From: Erinaceus europaeus
Lineage: Eukaryota; Chordata; Mammalia; Eulipotyphla; Erinaceidae
DNA length: 64,000 nucleotides
NCBI RefSeq assembly: GCF_950295315.1
Contig: NC_080171.1
Span: forward strand, 29,642,682-29,706,681
Direction: 5' to 3'
Shown: piece after piece, positions 19,403-30,120 of the stretch
How the letters are laid out: every line of letters starts with the position of its first letter
How positions within the stretch are numbered: position 1 is the first letter of the stretch
Translations under genes and position numbers: made by a program
Notes under the pieces: generated by a model
Database searches by the model: none
The model's input: the letters and a program-made list of their open reading frames with translations, nothing else
What the model was told of the DNA's origin: nothing

Positions 19403-19716
19403 TTTTTTTTTAATTTAAAAAAAATTTTTATTTTATTTTTTTATATTTATTTTATTTATTCCCTTTTGTTGCCCTTGTTGTTTTATTGTTGTAGTTATTA
19501 TTGTTGTTGTCATTGTTGGATAGGACAGAGAGAAATGGAGAGAGGAGGGGAAGACAGAGAGGAGGAGAGAAAGATAGACACCTGCAGACCTGCTTCACCG
19601 CCTGTGAAGCGACTCCCCTCAGGTGGGGAGCCGGGGTTCGAACCGGGATCCTTATGCCGGTCCTTGTGCTTTGCGCCACCTGCGCTTAGCCCGCTGCACT
19701 ACAGCCCGACTCCCCA
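19403..19716 (-). mobile_element. SINE ERI-A, full length
   Basis: The complete reverse complement is present: T-rich tail, CCTTTTGTTGCCCTTGTTG, GATAGGACAGAGAGAAATGG, GTTCGAACCGGGATCC (B box) and GCACTACAGCCCGACTCCC (head). Target duplication GGACTCATTTCT is at 19391-19402 and 19717-19728. Confidence 0.93.
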
Positions 19717-19728
19717 GGACTCATTTCT

Positions 19729-21002
19729 GGTATGAATAAAGAGAAATGGAGACTGTGGGCTGCCTGCCACTACTACTGCATCCTGCATCCTGCTGCTGAG
19801 TCTGGACTTGGATCTGTATGAGCTCTCCCTGCAGGAGCAGGTCACCCGCCACAGACCCCAGAGGGAGAATTCAGCATCTGGGGATCCTCCTGGGCACTGT
19901 GTGGCTGATGAAGAGACAGAATGGTTTTAGTCCTTCCTTCTCTTATTCTGCTCTCGGAAGAGGTATCCTCCCTTGCTCCTGAACACAGTTAAGAACTTCT
20001 GTCATATCCTGAACCCTCTGGACCAGCTGGGGATCTATAAGTCTAATGCTGGTGTCACTGGGCTTGCGGGGGCTTGTGCCCTCCATAGCTGGCCTCATCA
20101 CTGTGGTCTATTCTCAGATGATGCTGAAGGCCCACTGATGTGGCTTCAGGCCAGGGACCAGGACCCATTTTAGTGGGCCCCCAAGAAGACCTCTTAGTAA
20201 CAGAGGCATTCACCTTGTCCTAGTGTGCCCAAGGACTCGCTCACAAGAGCATCTTGTGACCTGGGTTGTGAGCAGAAGTTTGACCAAGAGTGGAGATGGG
20301 GAGAGCCTGAAGATTGGCACATAGGGTACTAGAATACGGCAGTGACCTCTGGATTCACACAGCTTCCATTAAGCACCTCTTAGATGCTCAGTAGACACCT
20401 TTGACTCTCCTACAGAGAGAAAATGGGAAAGACCCATTAAGAGTAACAGCAGGCAACAGCATACTATCACCAATGGGCTGTGGGCCTCACTGCTTATAGG
20501 GACAGCAGTAGGTCTGCCACAAAACCCTCTCAGATCTAGGAGAGACCCTGTTCTCTGGTCAGCTCTCCCCAGCTCACCCCATAGATGCCTGTGGCAGCAT
20601 GGAGGAGGCTGGGCTATAGCCTCTTCACTTGCTGGCCTTGCTATAATCCTGTCCAGAAGTAGAGTCTGATATTCCAGGCACCATTGTGGCACAAATTTTG
20701 TCTTCAGGTAGTGTCATGCGTAAGCAAAAATCAGAAGCTGATTGAGGAACTTGAGGTAAGAGATAATATAGAAGCCCACAGATGAGGAAAAAGGCCAGAG
20801 CCTCATTGCTTCCTATGACTCTTAATCAGCCTTCAGATTGAGTGGAAATGTCAGATTTCACTTTTTTTTTTTTGAGCAAAAACCTGTATTAAAAATATAG
20901 GATGCTTCATGTATTTGTGTGTCCTCCTCACATAAGTGCATGCTGATCTCTACTGGTTTAACTTCAGTATATGTGCTGCTACAGTGAGCATATTCCAGAA
21001 TC
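19729..21002. other. Unassigned, apparently unique sequence
   Basis: No repeat recognised except a poly-T run at 20862-20873. The ORFs here are short, overlap in several frames and lack known motifs. Confidence 0.4.
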
Positions 21003-21735
21003 TATTTATTTATTTATTTATTTAAGAAAGGATTAATTAACAAAACCATAGGGTAGGAGGGGTACAACTCCACACAATTCCCACCACCCAATCTCCATTT
21101 CCCACCCCCTCCCCTGATAGCTTTCCCATTCTCCATCCCTCTGGGAGCATGGACCCAGGGTCATTGTGGGTTGCAGAAGGTAGAAGGTCTGGCTTCTGTA
21201 ACTGCTTCCCTGCTGAACATGGATGTTGACTGGTCGGTCCATACTCCCAGTCTGCCTCTCTCTTTCCCTAGTAAGGTGTGTCTCTGGGGAAGCGGAGCTC
21301 CAGGATACATTGGTGGGGTCTCCAGTCCAGGGAAGCCTGGCCGGCATCCTGATGACATCTGGAACCTGGTGACTGAAAAGAGAGTTAACATACAAAGCCA
21401 AACAAATTGTTGAGCAATCATGGACCCAAAGCTTGGAATAGTGGAGAGGAAGTGTTAGGGGGATACTCACTGCAAACTCTAGTTTACTTCTGCTTTCAGG
21501 TATATATTTTGCAGTAGTTTATGGATACGTGTGAACATATGCTCTCTCTCACAGAAACTGGTGTATATCTAGGTTTTGGGACTTTGTTAGAAAGTGAGCC
21601 ACCTAAGATGGAATTAGAATATACTATGAAAGGAAAGGTCTCACCCGAGTAATGAAGTTGAAGGGTTGTCATTCCACACATGAAGTCTCTGGACACAGTC
21701 TGAAGTGAAGCATGTTGAGGTGGCAATCATTGCGT
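21003..21735 (-). repeat. R1 interspersed repeat, copy b (longer)
   Basis: (TTTA)n at left, then GGGGTACAACTCCACACAAT, GTCATTGTGGGTTGCAGAAG and AATTGTTGAGCAATCATGGA. An upstream part follows (CTTCTGCTTTCAGGTATATA, AGTCTCTGGACACAGTCTGA) that is shared with 23745-24050. The first part is a close inverted copy of 42845-43312. Its 145-aa and 86-aa ORFs are repeat artefacts. Confidence 0.85.
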
Positions 21736-21975
21736 TATTCCAGAATATTTTTAAGCTCTACTCATCCTCTATCCAGGTGTGGAATCTTTGTTGGTCAGTG
21801 GTTTAATTACTCTTGTACAAAAATTAAAACCATGTCTATATTTATTTAAAAAAAAGAAAGGAAAGGCATTTCTATGGGGATAAGGAAGAGAAAACTGAAT
21901 GAAATAGGATAAAAAAAGAAAATAGGTATGTTCCTGGGGCTGCTATGAGTGAATGAAGCGTCTCCTCTCTCTTTA

Positions 21976-21978
21976 AAT

Positions 21979-22013
<35 letters not shown>

Positions 22014-22130
22014 TTATGTAAGAGAGAAAGAGCCAGACATCACTGTGGTACATGTGCTGCCGGGGATCAAACACAGGACCTCATGCTTGAGAGTCCAATG
22101 CTTTATCCACTGAACCACTTTCCAGGTCAC
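21976..22130 (-). mobile_element. SINE ERI-C
   Basis: (TTTA)n tail, then AGAGCCAGACATCACTGTGG, GGGATCAAACACAGGACCTC (B box) and GCTTTATCCACTGAACCAC (head). Confidence 0.9.
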
Positions 22131-22565
22131 AAGTCTTCTTCTCCTGTCACATGTGCCACTCCCCCTGTGATCCCAGCCCTCCTCCATCTTGGGTAGCAGT
22201 CACTCCAGTCAGAGTTTTGTATATGTCATGTAACCATATGAGGCTGGTGTTATTATCCCATTTTCAGGAAAAAGAACCAGACAAGCCTCAGGAGAGTTAA
22301 ATCACTTACTTGAGGTTGTGAGACTATCCAGTAACATATTCATTCTTGGAAGTCATTATTTTTTGAAAACCTTAAAAAAATTAATAAAATCTTCAAGCTG
22401 GTCAGCTGAGAAGGAAAGCAGCTGAGTACTCCCTGGGCTCAGGGTCAGGTGACACTGTCTTTCCAGTAGGACAGGGCAGGGGTGTCCCTGTAAATAGGAC
22501 CTTTTTCCATGTTGAACAAGGAGTGCTGGGACAGTGTTGCTCACTGTGATTTAAAGTGAGAGGGT
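22131..22565. other. Unassigned non-coding sequence
   Basis: No gene or repeat recognised. Confidence 0.4.
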
Positions 22566-22855
22566 CAGGGGCAGGCAGTGATGCACCTGGTAGGGTGCAT
22601 GTGTTACCATGCACAAAGACCTGGGTTTGAGCCCCTGGTCCCCACCTACAGAAAGCTTCACAAGTGGTGGAGCAGGTCTTCAGCTATCTATCTTTCTTTC
22701 TCTCTATCTCCCCCTCCCTTCTCAAATTCCCTCTGTCTTATCTAATAAAAAAGTAAAAGAAAGAAACGGTCATCAGAAGCCATGGATCCAGTGCAGGCAC
22801 AAAACCCTAGTGATTACCCTGGGGTAATAATAATAATGATAATAATAAAGTGAGA
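22566..22855 (+). mobile_element. SINE ERI-B, long form
   Basis: Head GGCAGTGATGCACCTGGTAG, B box GGGTTTGAGCCCCTGGTCCC, a CT-rich body, then the 3' module (CAGTGCAGGCACAAAACCCT) and an (AAT)n tail. Confidence 0.85.
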
Positions 22856-23078
22856 AAGTACCTAAGAGTACGAGGACCTTAGCTGGGGTCAGGGCTGTGG
22901 ATTCCAAGTCGGGGAGAGGCATTTTCTGAACCATCTGGGACTGGACTCTTGAGCTTTTGATTTCTCTTTTTCTATCTCCATCTTTCCTTTCTCTTTCTTT
23001 TCCTCTCCCTCCTCCTCCTCCTCCTTCTTTTTCCAGAGCTCTGGGGAGCCTCATGCATGCACAGTTTCATTACTCCTG

Positions 23079-23673
23079 GGCCCCATAGGTCATACGTTCA
23101 ATCCTTGGCAACACTATATGCCAGAGCTGAACAGTGCTCTGCTCTGGGTCGATAGCTCTACCTAACTCTCTATCTCTCTATCTGTCTATCTCTCCCTCCC
23201 TTTCCCTCCCTCCTCCCTCCCCCATGAAAATAAAGTCTTTGGGGGGGAAGTAGTGGGGTTGAGTGGTGATACCCAGTAGGGTATATGTGTTACAATGCAT
23301 GAGGCCCTAAGTTCAAGGCCCCCATCTGCAGCAGAAGCTTCAAGAATGCTGAAGCAGTCTGCAGGTCTCTCTCTCTCTTTCTCCCTCCCTATCCCTTCCT
23401 TCCCTCTCAACTTCTCTCTGTCTCTATCCTAAATAAATAAATATTTTTAAAAAGCAGTACTTTTTTTTTAAGTGAGTCCTTCCTTTACCCCCCACCCCCC
23501 CCCCCCCTGCCATGCTGCAGTCATTCTTCTCAGGTGCCAAGCCTCTTTTGTTCTTTGTCCTGGGCCTGCCTGGCTCCTCCCAATCACATATACTTTCCTA
23601 CCCTTCCCTACTCCTCCCTGTGTGGCTCTGAGTCTGGGAATTGGGCTGACGGTCGGTAGATTCCAATGCCATA
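23079..23673 (+). repeat. Left arm of ~595-bp inverted repeat
   Basis: It is almost exactly the reverse complement of 25005-25603, from GGCCCCATAGGTCATACG to GATTCCAATGCCATA. It includes a SINE 3' part (23079-23240), a whole ERI-B (23253-23455) and about 200 bp of other sequence. By eye the arms differ by only a few substitutions plus C/G-run lengths. Confidence 0.92.
23253..23455 (+). mobile_element. SINE ERI-B-like inside left arm
   Basis: GTTGAGTGGTGATACCCAGT head, AAGTTCAAGGCCCCCATCTG B box, CT-rich body and an AAATAAATAAATATT tail. Confidence 0.8.
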
Positions 23674-23744
23674 GCTTTGGAGTGAGTGAGACAACTATAA
23701 TAGGAAGTAGGTGAGGAGGTATCTAAGTCTAAGTGGACACTATT

Positions 23745-24480
23745 TCATTATAAAGTTCATACTGACTCACTGCAGACTACTGTGTACTTTTGCTTTCAGG
23801 TATATATTTTGTCCTAATTTATGGATACATGTGGACATATGCCTATCTCATGGGACCTGGTCTATGTCTAGGTTTTGAGATTTTGTTAGGAAGTGAACCT
23901 CTTGGAATGGAATTAGAGAATCCTATGAAAGGCCTCACCTGAGTAATGAGGGTGAAGGGTTGACATTCCATGCCTGACGTCTCTGGACACAGTCTAAAGT
24001 GAAGCATACCAAGGTGGTATTCATTGCTTTGATTAGGTTGAGATTAACAGATGCAATATCATTTGGTATGAATTGAGAGAAGCATGCAGGAAAGTGAGCC
24101 CCACTCTAGAGGTTCCAGGACTGGGGAAATATAGGCTCTATAGAGGAAGTGGGAGGTTCCTGCTGTCTTAGGGCTTAAGAAGGCAATAGATAGTTATTGC
24201 TATAATCACATTATTTGGCAATTGGGTTAACTTTGAAAAATTCCTTTGTTGGGATTTGCTGTATCATACACAACATCACCATAATTTATGTCCTTTGACA
24301 TTATTTGTATATAGCCATGCCACTGGTTGCTTCTGTTCTCTCTGGTCTAAGCTTTTAAAAGTCAGCATTATCAAAGACTCAGCCTATGGTCTGTGCATTA
24401 AAGAGTTTGAGACATTCAATTTTCCCCCTCTCATATTAATTAAATAGTGATTTATATGGCTAGAAATTAATAGGAGTGTA
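23745..24480 (-). repeat. R1 upstream region, copy c
   Basis: TTTTGCTTTCAGGTATATAT, AGTGAACCTCTTGGAATGG and CGTCTCTGGACACAGTCTAA match 21480-21730. A further part (AGAAGGCAATAGATAGTTAT and beyond) is shared briefly with 10081. The R1 unit is therefore at least about 1 kb long. Confidence 0.7.
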
Positions 24481-25004
24481 CATAAACACCATTCCCAGCA
24501 CCGTAAGACTGTGTGTCTCCCTCCCCCCCCCCCCCTGCCTCATGATGCCAAACATCCACCCTCACCCTCACCCTCAACCCAGGGTTTTCACTTTGGTGGC
24601 CTTGTCTTACTATTTTATCTGCACCGCAAATAATACTACACCTCAATAAAGCTTTGGGAGAAGAGAAAATGGAGTCCGTACAGTCAGCATAAGCTGATCT
24701 CCGCCTTCACAGGGCCCCAACACTGGATTTGTGCAGCCAGGCACTCTGCCAGCCAGCTGCCCAGGAGGCAGAGGAGCCCCACCTCAGAGCTGTGTATTTG
24801 TGGGGCTATGGGCAAGAACATGGGCCTGGACAGTGTAAGTGATAAAGTCCAGCTTGCTCTCCCCAGCTTGCCAGCTGGGGCTGGGCCAGGGCTGGGGTGG
24901 TGCACACAGGCTGACAAAGTTTCCAGAGATGTTTCACCAACAGACACATCCCAGCACACGCTGTTCCATTCTGCTAGCCCCTTACTGTGCACTCTTGGAA
25001 AACA
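24481..25004. other. Spacer of the inverted repeat, unassigned
   Basis: A C-rich run (about 24522-24535), (CCCTCA)n and otherwise unique sequence. Its short ORFs show no motif. Confidence 0.4.
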
Positions 25005-25603
25005 TATGGCATTGGAATCTACCGACCGTCAGCCCAATTCCCAGACTCAGAGCCACACAGGGAGGAGTAGGGAAGGGTAGGAAAGTATATGTGATTGGGA
25101 GGAGCCAGGCAGGCCCAGGACAAAGAACAAAAGAGGCTTGGCACCTGAGAAGAATGACTGCAGCATGGCAGGGGGGGGGGGGGTGGGGGGTAAAGGAAGG
25201 ACTCACTTAAAAAAAAAGTACTGCTTTTTAAAAATATTTATTTATTTAGGATAGAGACAGAGAGAAGTTGAGAGGGAAGGAAGGGATAGGGAGGGAGAAA
25301 GAGAGAGAGAGACCTGCAGACTGCTTCAGCATTCTTGAAGCTTCTGCTGCAGATGGGGGCCTTGAACTTAGGGCCTCATGCGTTGTAACACATATACCCT
25401 ACTGGGTATCACCACTCAACCCCACTACTTTCCCCCCCCCCAAAGACTTTATTTTCATGGGGGAGGGAGGAGGGAGGGAAAGGGAGGGAGAGATAGACAG
25501 ATAGAGAGATAGAGAGTTAGGTAGAGCTATCGACCCAGAGCAGAGCACTGTTCAGCTCTGGCATATAGTGTTGCCAAGGATTGAACGTATGACCTATGGG
25601 GCC
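25005..25603 (-). repeat. Right arm of ~595-bp inverted repeat
   Basis: The inverted copy of 23079-23673. It includes an ERI-B on the minus strand (25215-25425) and most of an ERI-D-like SINE on the minus strand. The SINE at its outer edge continues to about 25655 as an intact head, whereas the left arm breaks off inside that SINE. Confidence 0.92.
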
Positions 25604-25655
25604 TTAGACATGCAAGCCTGGTGCACTGTTTCTGTACTGTCTCCCCAACCCAAGA
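25440..25655 (-). mobile_element. SINE ERI-D-like
   Basis: TTTATTTTCATGGGGGAGG, a purine-rich body, GAGCACTGTTCAGCTCTGGC, GGATTGAACGTATGACCTAT (B box) and CTGTACTGTCTCCCCAACCC (head). Confidence 0.75.
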
Positions 25656-25971
25656 GCTTACTTTTTGGAAGGGTCAGTGGCTTCTTGGAGGAGGCAGCAT
25701 TTGAGGTAGGCCTTGAGGATGTGGAAAGGTAGGGGTGGTGGACAAGAGAGCGGGCTTGCTTGGTTAGCATGTGGCTTGAGGTTTGCGGGCTGAGCACAAG
25801 ATGATTGTGATTTTATCATCTTCCCTGCTCAACCTTTTCCCCCATCAAGAGGCGACCCTGAGGTTCCCTCTTATGGCAGGTTTTCCCCGTGTCCCATTAG
25901 AGTGCAGTGGAGGTTGCCCCCTCTTCATGGAGGCTCTGCCTTTCTCCCTCAGTTAAGATGAAGTTCCCTGA
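25656..25971. other. Unassigned non-coding sequence
   Basis: No gene or repeat recognised. Confidence 0.4.
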
Positions 25972-26195
25972 AGGCGAGGCAATGGAGCACATGGTTGAGT
26001 GCATGTGTTACTGTGCACAAGGATTTGAGTTCAAGCCCCCACTTCACAAGCAGTAAAAGTGCTGCAGGTCTCTCTCTTTCTCTCCCTTCTTCCCTCCCTC
26101 CCTCCCTTCCTCTCTATTGCCCCTCCTCTCCATTTCTCTCGGTCTCTATTCAAAAAATAAGTAAAATAAAATATATACTATTTAAAAAAATTAAA
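25972..26195 (+). mobile_element. SINE ERI-B
   Basis: AATGGAGCACATGGTTGAGT head, GAGTTCAAGCCCCCACTTC B box, CT-rich body and an AAAATAAGTAAAATAAAATA tail. Confidence 0.8.
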
Positions 26196-26407
26196 AGAGA
26201 GAAGTTCACTGTTCAGAGGCTTTAGTGCCCCAAACTCATACTATGGTATAAATGACTGAATATCTGAAGATAGGAGTACTGGGTGATGTGAAGACACTGA
26301 GTTGCTAAAGAATGAATGAATGGGCAAGAGTGAGAGGCAGAAAGGCACAGAGAGTGGAGGCTAGGACCTGGCAGCCACTGTTCAAGTCTGGGTTTAGGTC
26401 TAGGCTT

Positions 26408-26585
26408 TTGAAAATATTTTATTTATTTTATTTAAATGAAAGAGAGAGAGAGAATGACAGTTACAATGAGAAGGACACACATAGAGAGACTAGAGAGCTG
26501 TTCAGTTCTGACTTATGGTGGTGCTGGGATTGAACCTGGGACCTTGGAGTCTCAGACATTAATTCTTTTGCATAAAAATATCCTT
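26408..26585 (-). mobile_element. SINE ERI-D
   Basis: ATTTTATTTATTTTATTTAA tail, GAGAGCTGTTCAGTTCTGAC, GGGATTGAACCTGGGACCTT (B box) and CATTAATTCTTTTGCATAA (head). Confidence 0.75.
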
Positions 26586-26719
26586 TCACACCTATACATG
26601 TTGCAGATGTATATTGATCACTCATTTTTACTGTATGATTCCATCATAAGACAATAATAGTTTATATATTACTTTCTAAAATTTTGATAGTAAAGAACTG
26701 GAATTAAAATGCTTATCAA

Positions 26720-26942
26720 GAAAAAAAGGGGGGAAAGTAGAGAGAAAGAGAGACACCTTCAGACCTGCTTCACTGCTCGTGGAGCTTCTCCCCTGGTAGG
26801 TGGGACTGAGAGGGAGACATCGGCAACATTGCTTCACTGCCTGTGAAGCTTCCCCTCTGCAGGTAGGGACCAGGAACTTGGACCAGGGTGCTTGCCCATG
26901 GTAATCTGTATGCTCAACTAGGTGCTCCATCACCCAGCACTG
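26720..26942 (-). mobile_element. SINE ERI-B with partial duplication
   Basis: Two copies of the GACCTGCTTCACTGC...GTGGGACTGA-like body segment lie in tandem (about 26760-26810 and 26833-26870), followed by CAACTAGGTGCTCCATCACC (head on the minus strand). Confidence 0.7.
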
Positions 26943-27394
26943 CTAGGGTCTGTTTTGGATGCTCCCCCAAACTCGGACTTCTTTTATGGAGTCCAGATTC
27001 TCAGGGAAGCAAGGCCAATGGTGTGTATACAAGCAGCTTCAACTGTTTTTTTGTTCTGACTTGAGTCTTCTTGGAAGCCAGAATGAGAGAGACTGGGCTG
27101 CCTTTGGGGTTCTCAGAGGAGGGGGGGGCAGTGAAAACCAAGCACAAACTAATATAGCAAGTATGACTTGTCTGGCATCTCAGAATCTCTAAAGCAAAGC
27201 CAAAAAAACAAAACAAAGCAGAACCAAAAGCCCCAACCAAAAAGGAACCCACCCTTCCCTGGCACTAACTGCTCTTCTGTGGGCTTAGGTTCACCCCATC
27301 TTTGAAGAAACTTCTTCCCCAGTTCCCCATGTGAAGTGCTCAGACTTTTCTTCTCTCTCAGTCTCTTGCAAGCTCTGACCCATCAAATGACTAG
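26943..27394. other. Unassigned non-coding sequence
   Basis: An A-rich patch near 27200-27240; otherwise nothing recognised. Confidence 0.4.
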
Positions 27395-27622
27395 TGATCT
27401 TGAAAGAAGGTCTGAACTATTTGGTGTATTGCACCAAAGTAAAAGACTCTGGGATGGTGGGGTGGAGGGGGCAGGTGCAGGTCCTGGATCATGATGGCAG
27501 AGGAGGACCTACAGGGGTTGAATTGTTATGTGGAAAACTGGGAAATGCTATGCATGTACAAACGATTGCATTTTACTGTCAACTGTAGACCATCAATCCC
27601 CCAATAAAAAATTTAAAAAAAG
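27395..27622 (+). mobile_element. L1 3' UTR, truncated
   Basis: TTGCACCAAAGTAAAAGACT, GGAAATGCTATGCATGTACA and CATCAATCCCCCAATAAAAA match the 3' ends at 41695 and 47030-47210 and the reverse of 55534-55770. It ends in a poly(A)-like tail. Confidence 0.88.
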
Positions 27623-28454
27623 AAAATTTGTATACTATTGAGAGATAAAAAGAAAGAAATTAAAATCAGCCATTATCCTTCCACAAGAGATATAATCAAT
27701 GTTTATTTTCTTTTTGTTATAAGGTCATATGAATACATAAGCATGCATACTAAAATGACAGAATTGGAAATTTATTGCCTAAGTACATTTACATATTACA
27801 TGCACATATATTAAAATCTACATTTAAATATATAGTAAAAAATGTACATTATGGGGACCAGGTGATGGGAAAAAGAAAGAAAGAAAGGAAGTCTAAACTA
27901 TGCTATAAACATACCTTCTTGGCAGGTGTTTTTCCCCCCTCCTCATGAACCCCTCCTCAGGCTGTTAACTGTGAACACTAGCCACCAGAATGTTCTGTGG
28001 GCTGCTTTGTGGAAGCCATTTTGAAGGAGACAGAGGAGCTTATCTGCTGTTTACTTCTTCAAACCTTCCTGGAGCTTTGAAGTTAGACCTGGAAGCAGTA
28101 AGGATAGAAAAGTTATATAGACTCAAAGGTTAGGAAAACTTACAGATCTGGACCACTTCTCCATGACACATTTGGAAGCCCATTTGAAAAAAGAGAGATC
28201 CTGACTGGTGAATAAAGATCTGGTAAGGTTTTCTTTGGATTCCTCCCTATGGAGGCATTGTTTCATGTCAAGAGTGCAGGAGGTGATCAGCCAAAACCAG
28301 TCCCTTGTTTGGAGTCAGCAGAGATTCTAAAGGGGTGAGATGTGTATGCTCTATCATGTTTGTGGTTCTAGAAACATCCCTGTCTATGGCTAAGAAAGGT
28401 AACTTCAGAGTGGAATCAGGGAGAGAACCCAGAGTCACATGTCCCCTCGACTAT

Positions 28455-28501
<47 letters not shown>

Positions 28502-28735
28502 CATGATGTTCCATCTATAGAGCTCCCCTAGGTCCTTGTGTACAATAAAGCAAGTACTCCATTTTGTTAAGTCTGACCCCAAAAGTTTGTTCAAAGTTCA
28601 GTGCATTTCAAAGATTAGGACATGCATACTCTTCTCCCAAATCCCAGGTGAAGCTAAGAGTAGACACTTTTTCATTGTTCCTCTTTCATTTCTCTCTCTC
28701 CCTCTTTTCTCCTGTCCCTTTCCCTCCTTGTCTAC
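27623..28735. other. Mostly unassigned; possible LTR and (GA)n
   Basis: 27920-28345 has weak LTR-like features (GTTATATAGACTC near 28112, GAATAAAGATCTGG near 28210) but no clear ends. A pure GA run spans about 28459-28497. I see no gene. Confidence 0.35.
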
Positions 28736-29072
28736 TCAAGTGGCCTAAATGAAACACCACAGGATGGGTGGTTAAATTAACAGACGTGAATTTTCCCGTA
28801 GTTCTGGGGGTTGGAAGTTCAAGATCAAAATGCTGGTAGGTTTGGTTTCTCCCTAGGTTTTTCTCTCTGGCTTGCAGAAGGCCACTGTTCCCTGTGTCTT
28901 CTGTGTCCCTGGTGCCCTTCCTCTTAGCAAGCCATAGGCTCTAATGGTTTAGGGGCCATCATTATAACCTCACGTAACCATTTAACCTTAATTTCATCCT
29001 AAAGGGCCTATCTCCAAATGCAGTACATGCTGAGAACTGGGGTCAGGGTTTAATAGATGAATTTTGAGGTCA
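28736..29072 (-). mobile_element. MLT1-type MaLR LTR
   Basis: AGTTCTGGGGGTTGGAAGTT, CTCTGGCTTGCAGAAGGCC, CCTATCTCCAAATGCAGTAC and ATAGATGAATTTTGAGG follow the remembered minus-strand order of the mammalian MLT1 LTR. Confidence 0.8.
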
Positions 29073-29345
29073 TACAGACATTGAGCATATGCATACATTA
29101 TCATTTGCAAGGACCCAGGTTTGAGCCTCTACTCCCCACCTGCAGAAGAGATACTTCATGACCATGAAGTAAGCTGCAGGTGTCTTTCTCTCTCCCTCTC
29201 TATCTCCTTTCCCCTCTAAATTTATGTCTGTCCTATCAAAATAGAATGAGATAAACAAACAAACAAACAAAAGGAAAAATGGCCACAGGGAGTGATGGAT
29301 TCATTGTGCAGGCACTGAGCCCCAGTAATAACCCTGGTGACAATT
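29066..29345 (+). mobile_element. SINE ERI-B, long form
   Basis: Head partly degraded (CATTGAGCATATGCATACAT), B box AGGTTTGAGCCTCTACTCC, CT-rich body, (AAAC)n, then the 3' module (GTGCAGGCACTGAGCCCCAG). Confidence 0.85.
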
Positions 29346-29356
29346 ATATATCTAAC

Positions 29357-29692
29357 TTTTTTTTTTTTTTTTGTCTCCAGGGTTATCGCTGGAGCTCAGT
29401 GCCTGCACTATGAATCCTCTGCTCCTGGAACCCAACTTTTTCCCATTGTTATTGTTGTTGTTGCTGCTGCTGTTGTTATTGGATAGGACAGAGAGAAACT
29501 GAGGGGGGGGACGGGGAGAGAAAGATAGATACCTGTGGACCTGCTTCACTGCTTGCAAAGTGACTCACCTGCAGGTGGGGAGTAGGGAGGGGGCTCCAAC
29601 CAGGATCATTGCACCGGTTCCCATACAGGTCCTTGCACTTTGTGCTATATGTGTTTATGTGTTTAACCCGGTGCGCTACTATCTGGCCCCTT
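29357..29692 (-). mobile_element. SINE ERI-A, long form
   Basis: Poly-T, CTCCAGGGTTATCGCTGGAG (3' module), CTGCTGCTGTTGTTATTGG, then CAACCAGGATCATTGCACC and GTGCGCTACTATCTGGCCCC. It lies tail to tail with the preceding plus-strand SINE. Confidence 0.88.
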
Positions 29693-29970
29693 ATATATAT
29701 GAACTTTGAGGGGTCACAGTTCAGCCCAGCCCAGAGCACCCTTGGCTCCACTTTTATTCCCTGAAATGATCTTGCTTAATACGAGTGTTCAAACCTTGGA
29801 TTTGCTGTGTATAACTTAAACGGCCTTGGTGACCTCTTTGAGTGTCCTTTTTTTTTTTTTGTTGTCTATAAAATAGGAATACTAACACTTCAGTGTAATG
29901 TTAAAGAATTTCTACTAACCCAGACTCAGCACTCAGCCTGGGGAGAGGCACACACTAAAACCTCTTGACC
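29693..29970. other. Unassigned, with T runs
   Basis: A T run at 29849-29860; no gene recognised. Confidence 0.4.
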
Positions 29971-30120
29971 TTTTTTTTTTTTTAAATTTTGATAGAGAAA
30001 TAGGGAGGAGGGGAGAAGGTGAAGCTTTCTCCACTGCCCATGAAACTTCCCTCTTGTAGGTGAGGACTCGGTCCTTAGTAACTTGTGCGCTTTATGGGTT
30101 TTGTCACCACCTGGTCCCAT
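29971..30120 (-). mobile_element. SINE ERI-B, shortened
   Basis: T run, TTTGATAGAGAAATAGGGAG, GAAGCTTTCTCCACTGCCC, GGACTCGGTCCTTAGTAAC and GTCACCACCTGGTCCCA. Confidence 0.75.

Noticed and set aside
19650..19716. tRNA gene-like sequence (A and B boxes)
   Set aside because: It is the tRNA-derived head of an ERI-A SINE with tail and target duplication, not a standalone tRNA. The same holds for all other SINE heads.
23079..25603. Terminal inverted repeats of a DNA transposon
   Set aside because: The arms contain whole SINEs, the spacer has no transposase and I see no flanking target duplication. A segmental inverted duplication fits better.
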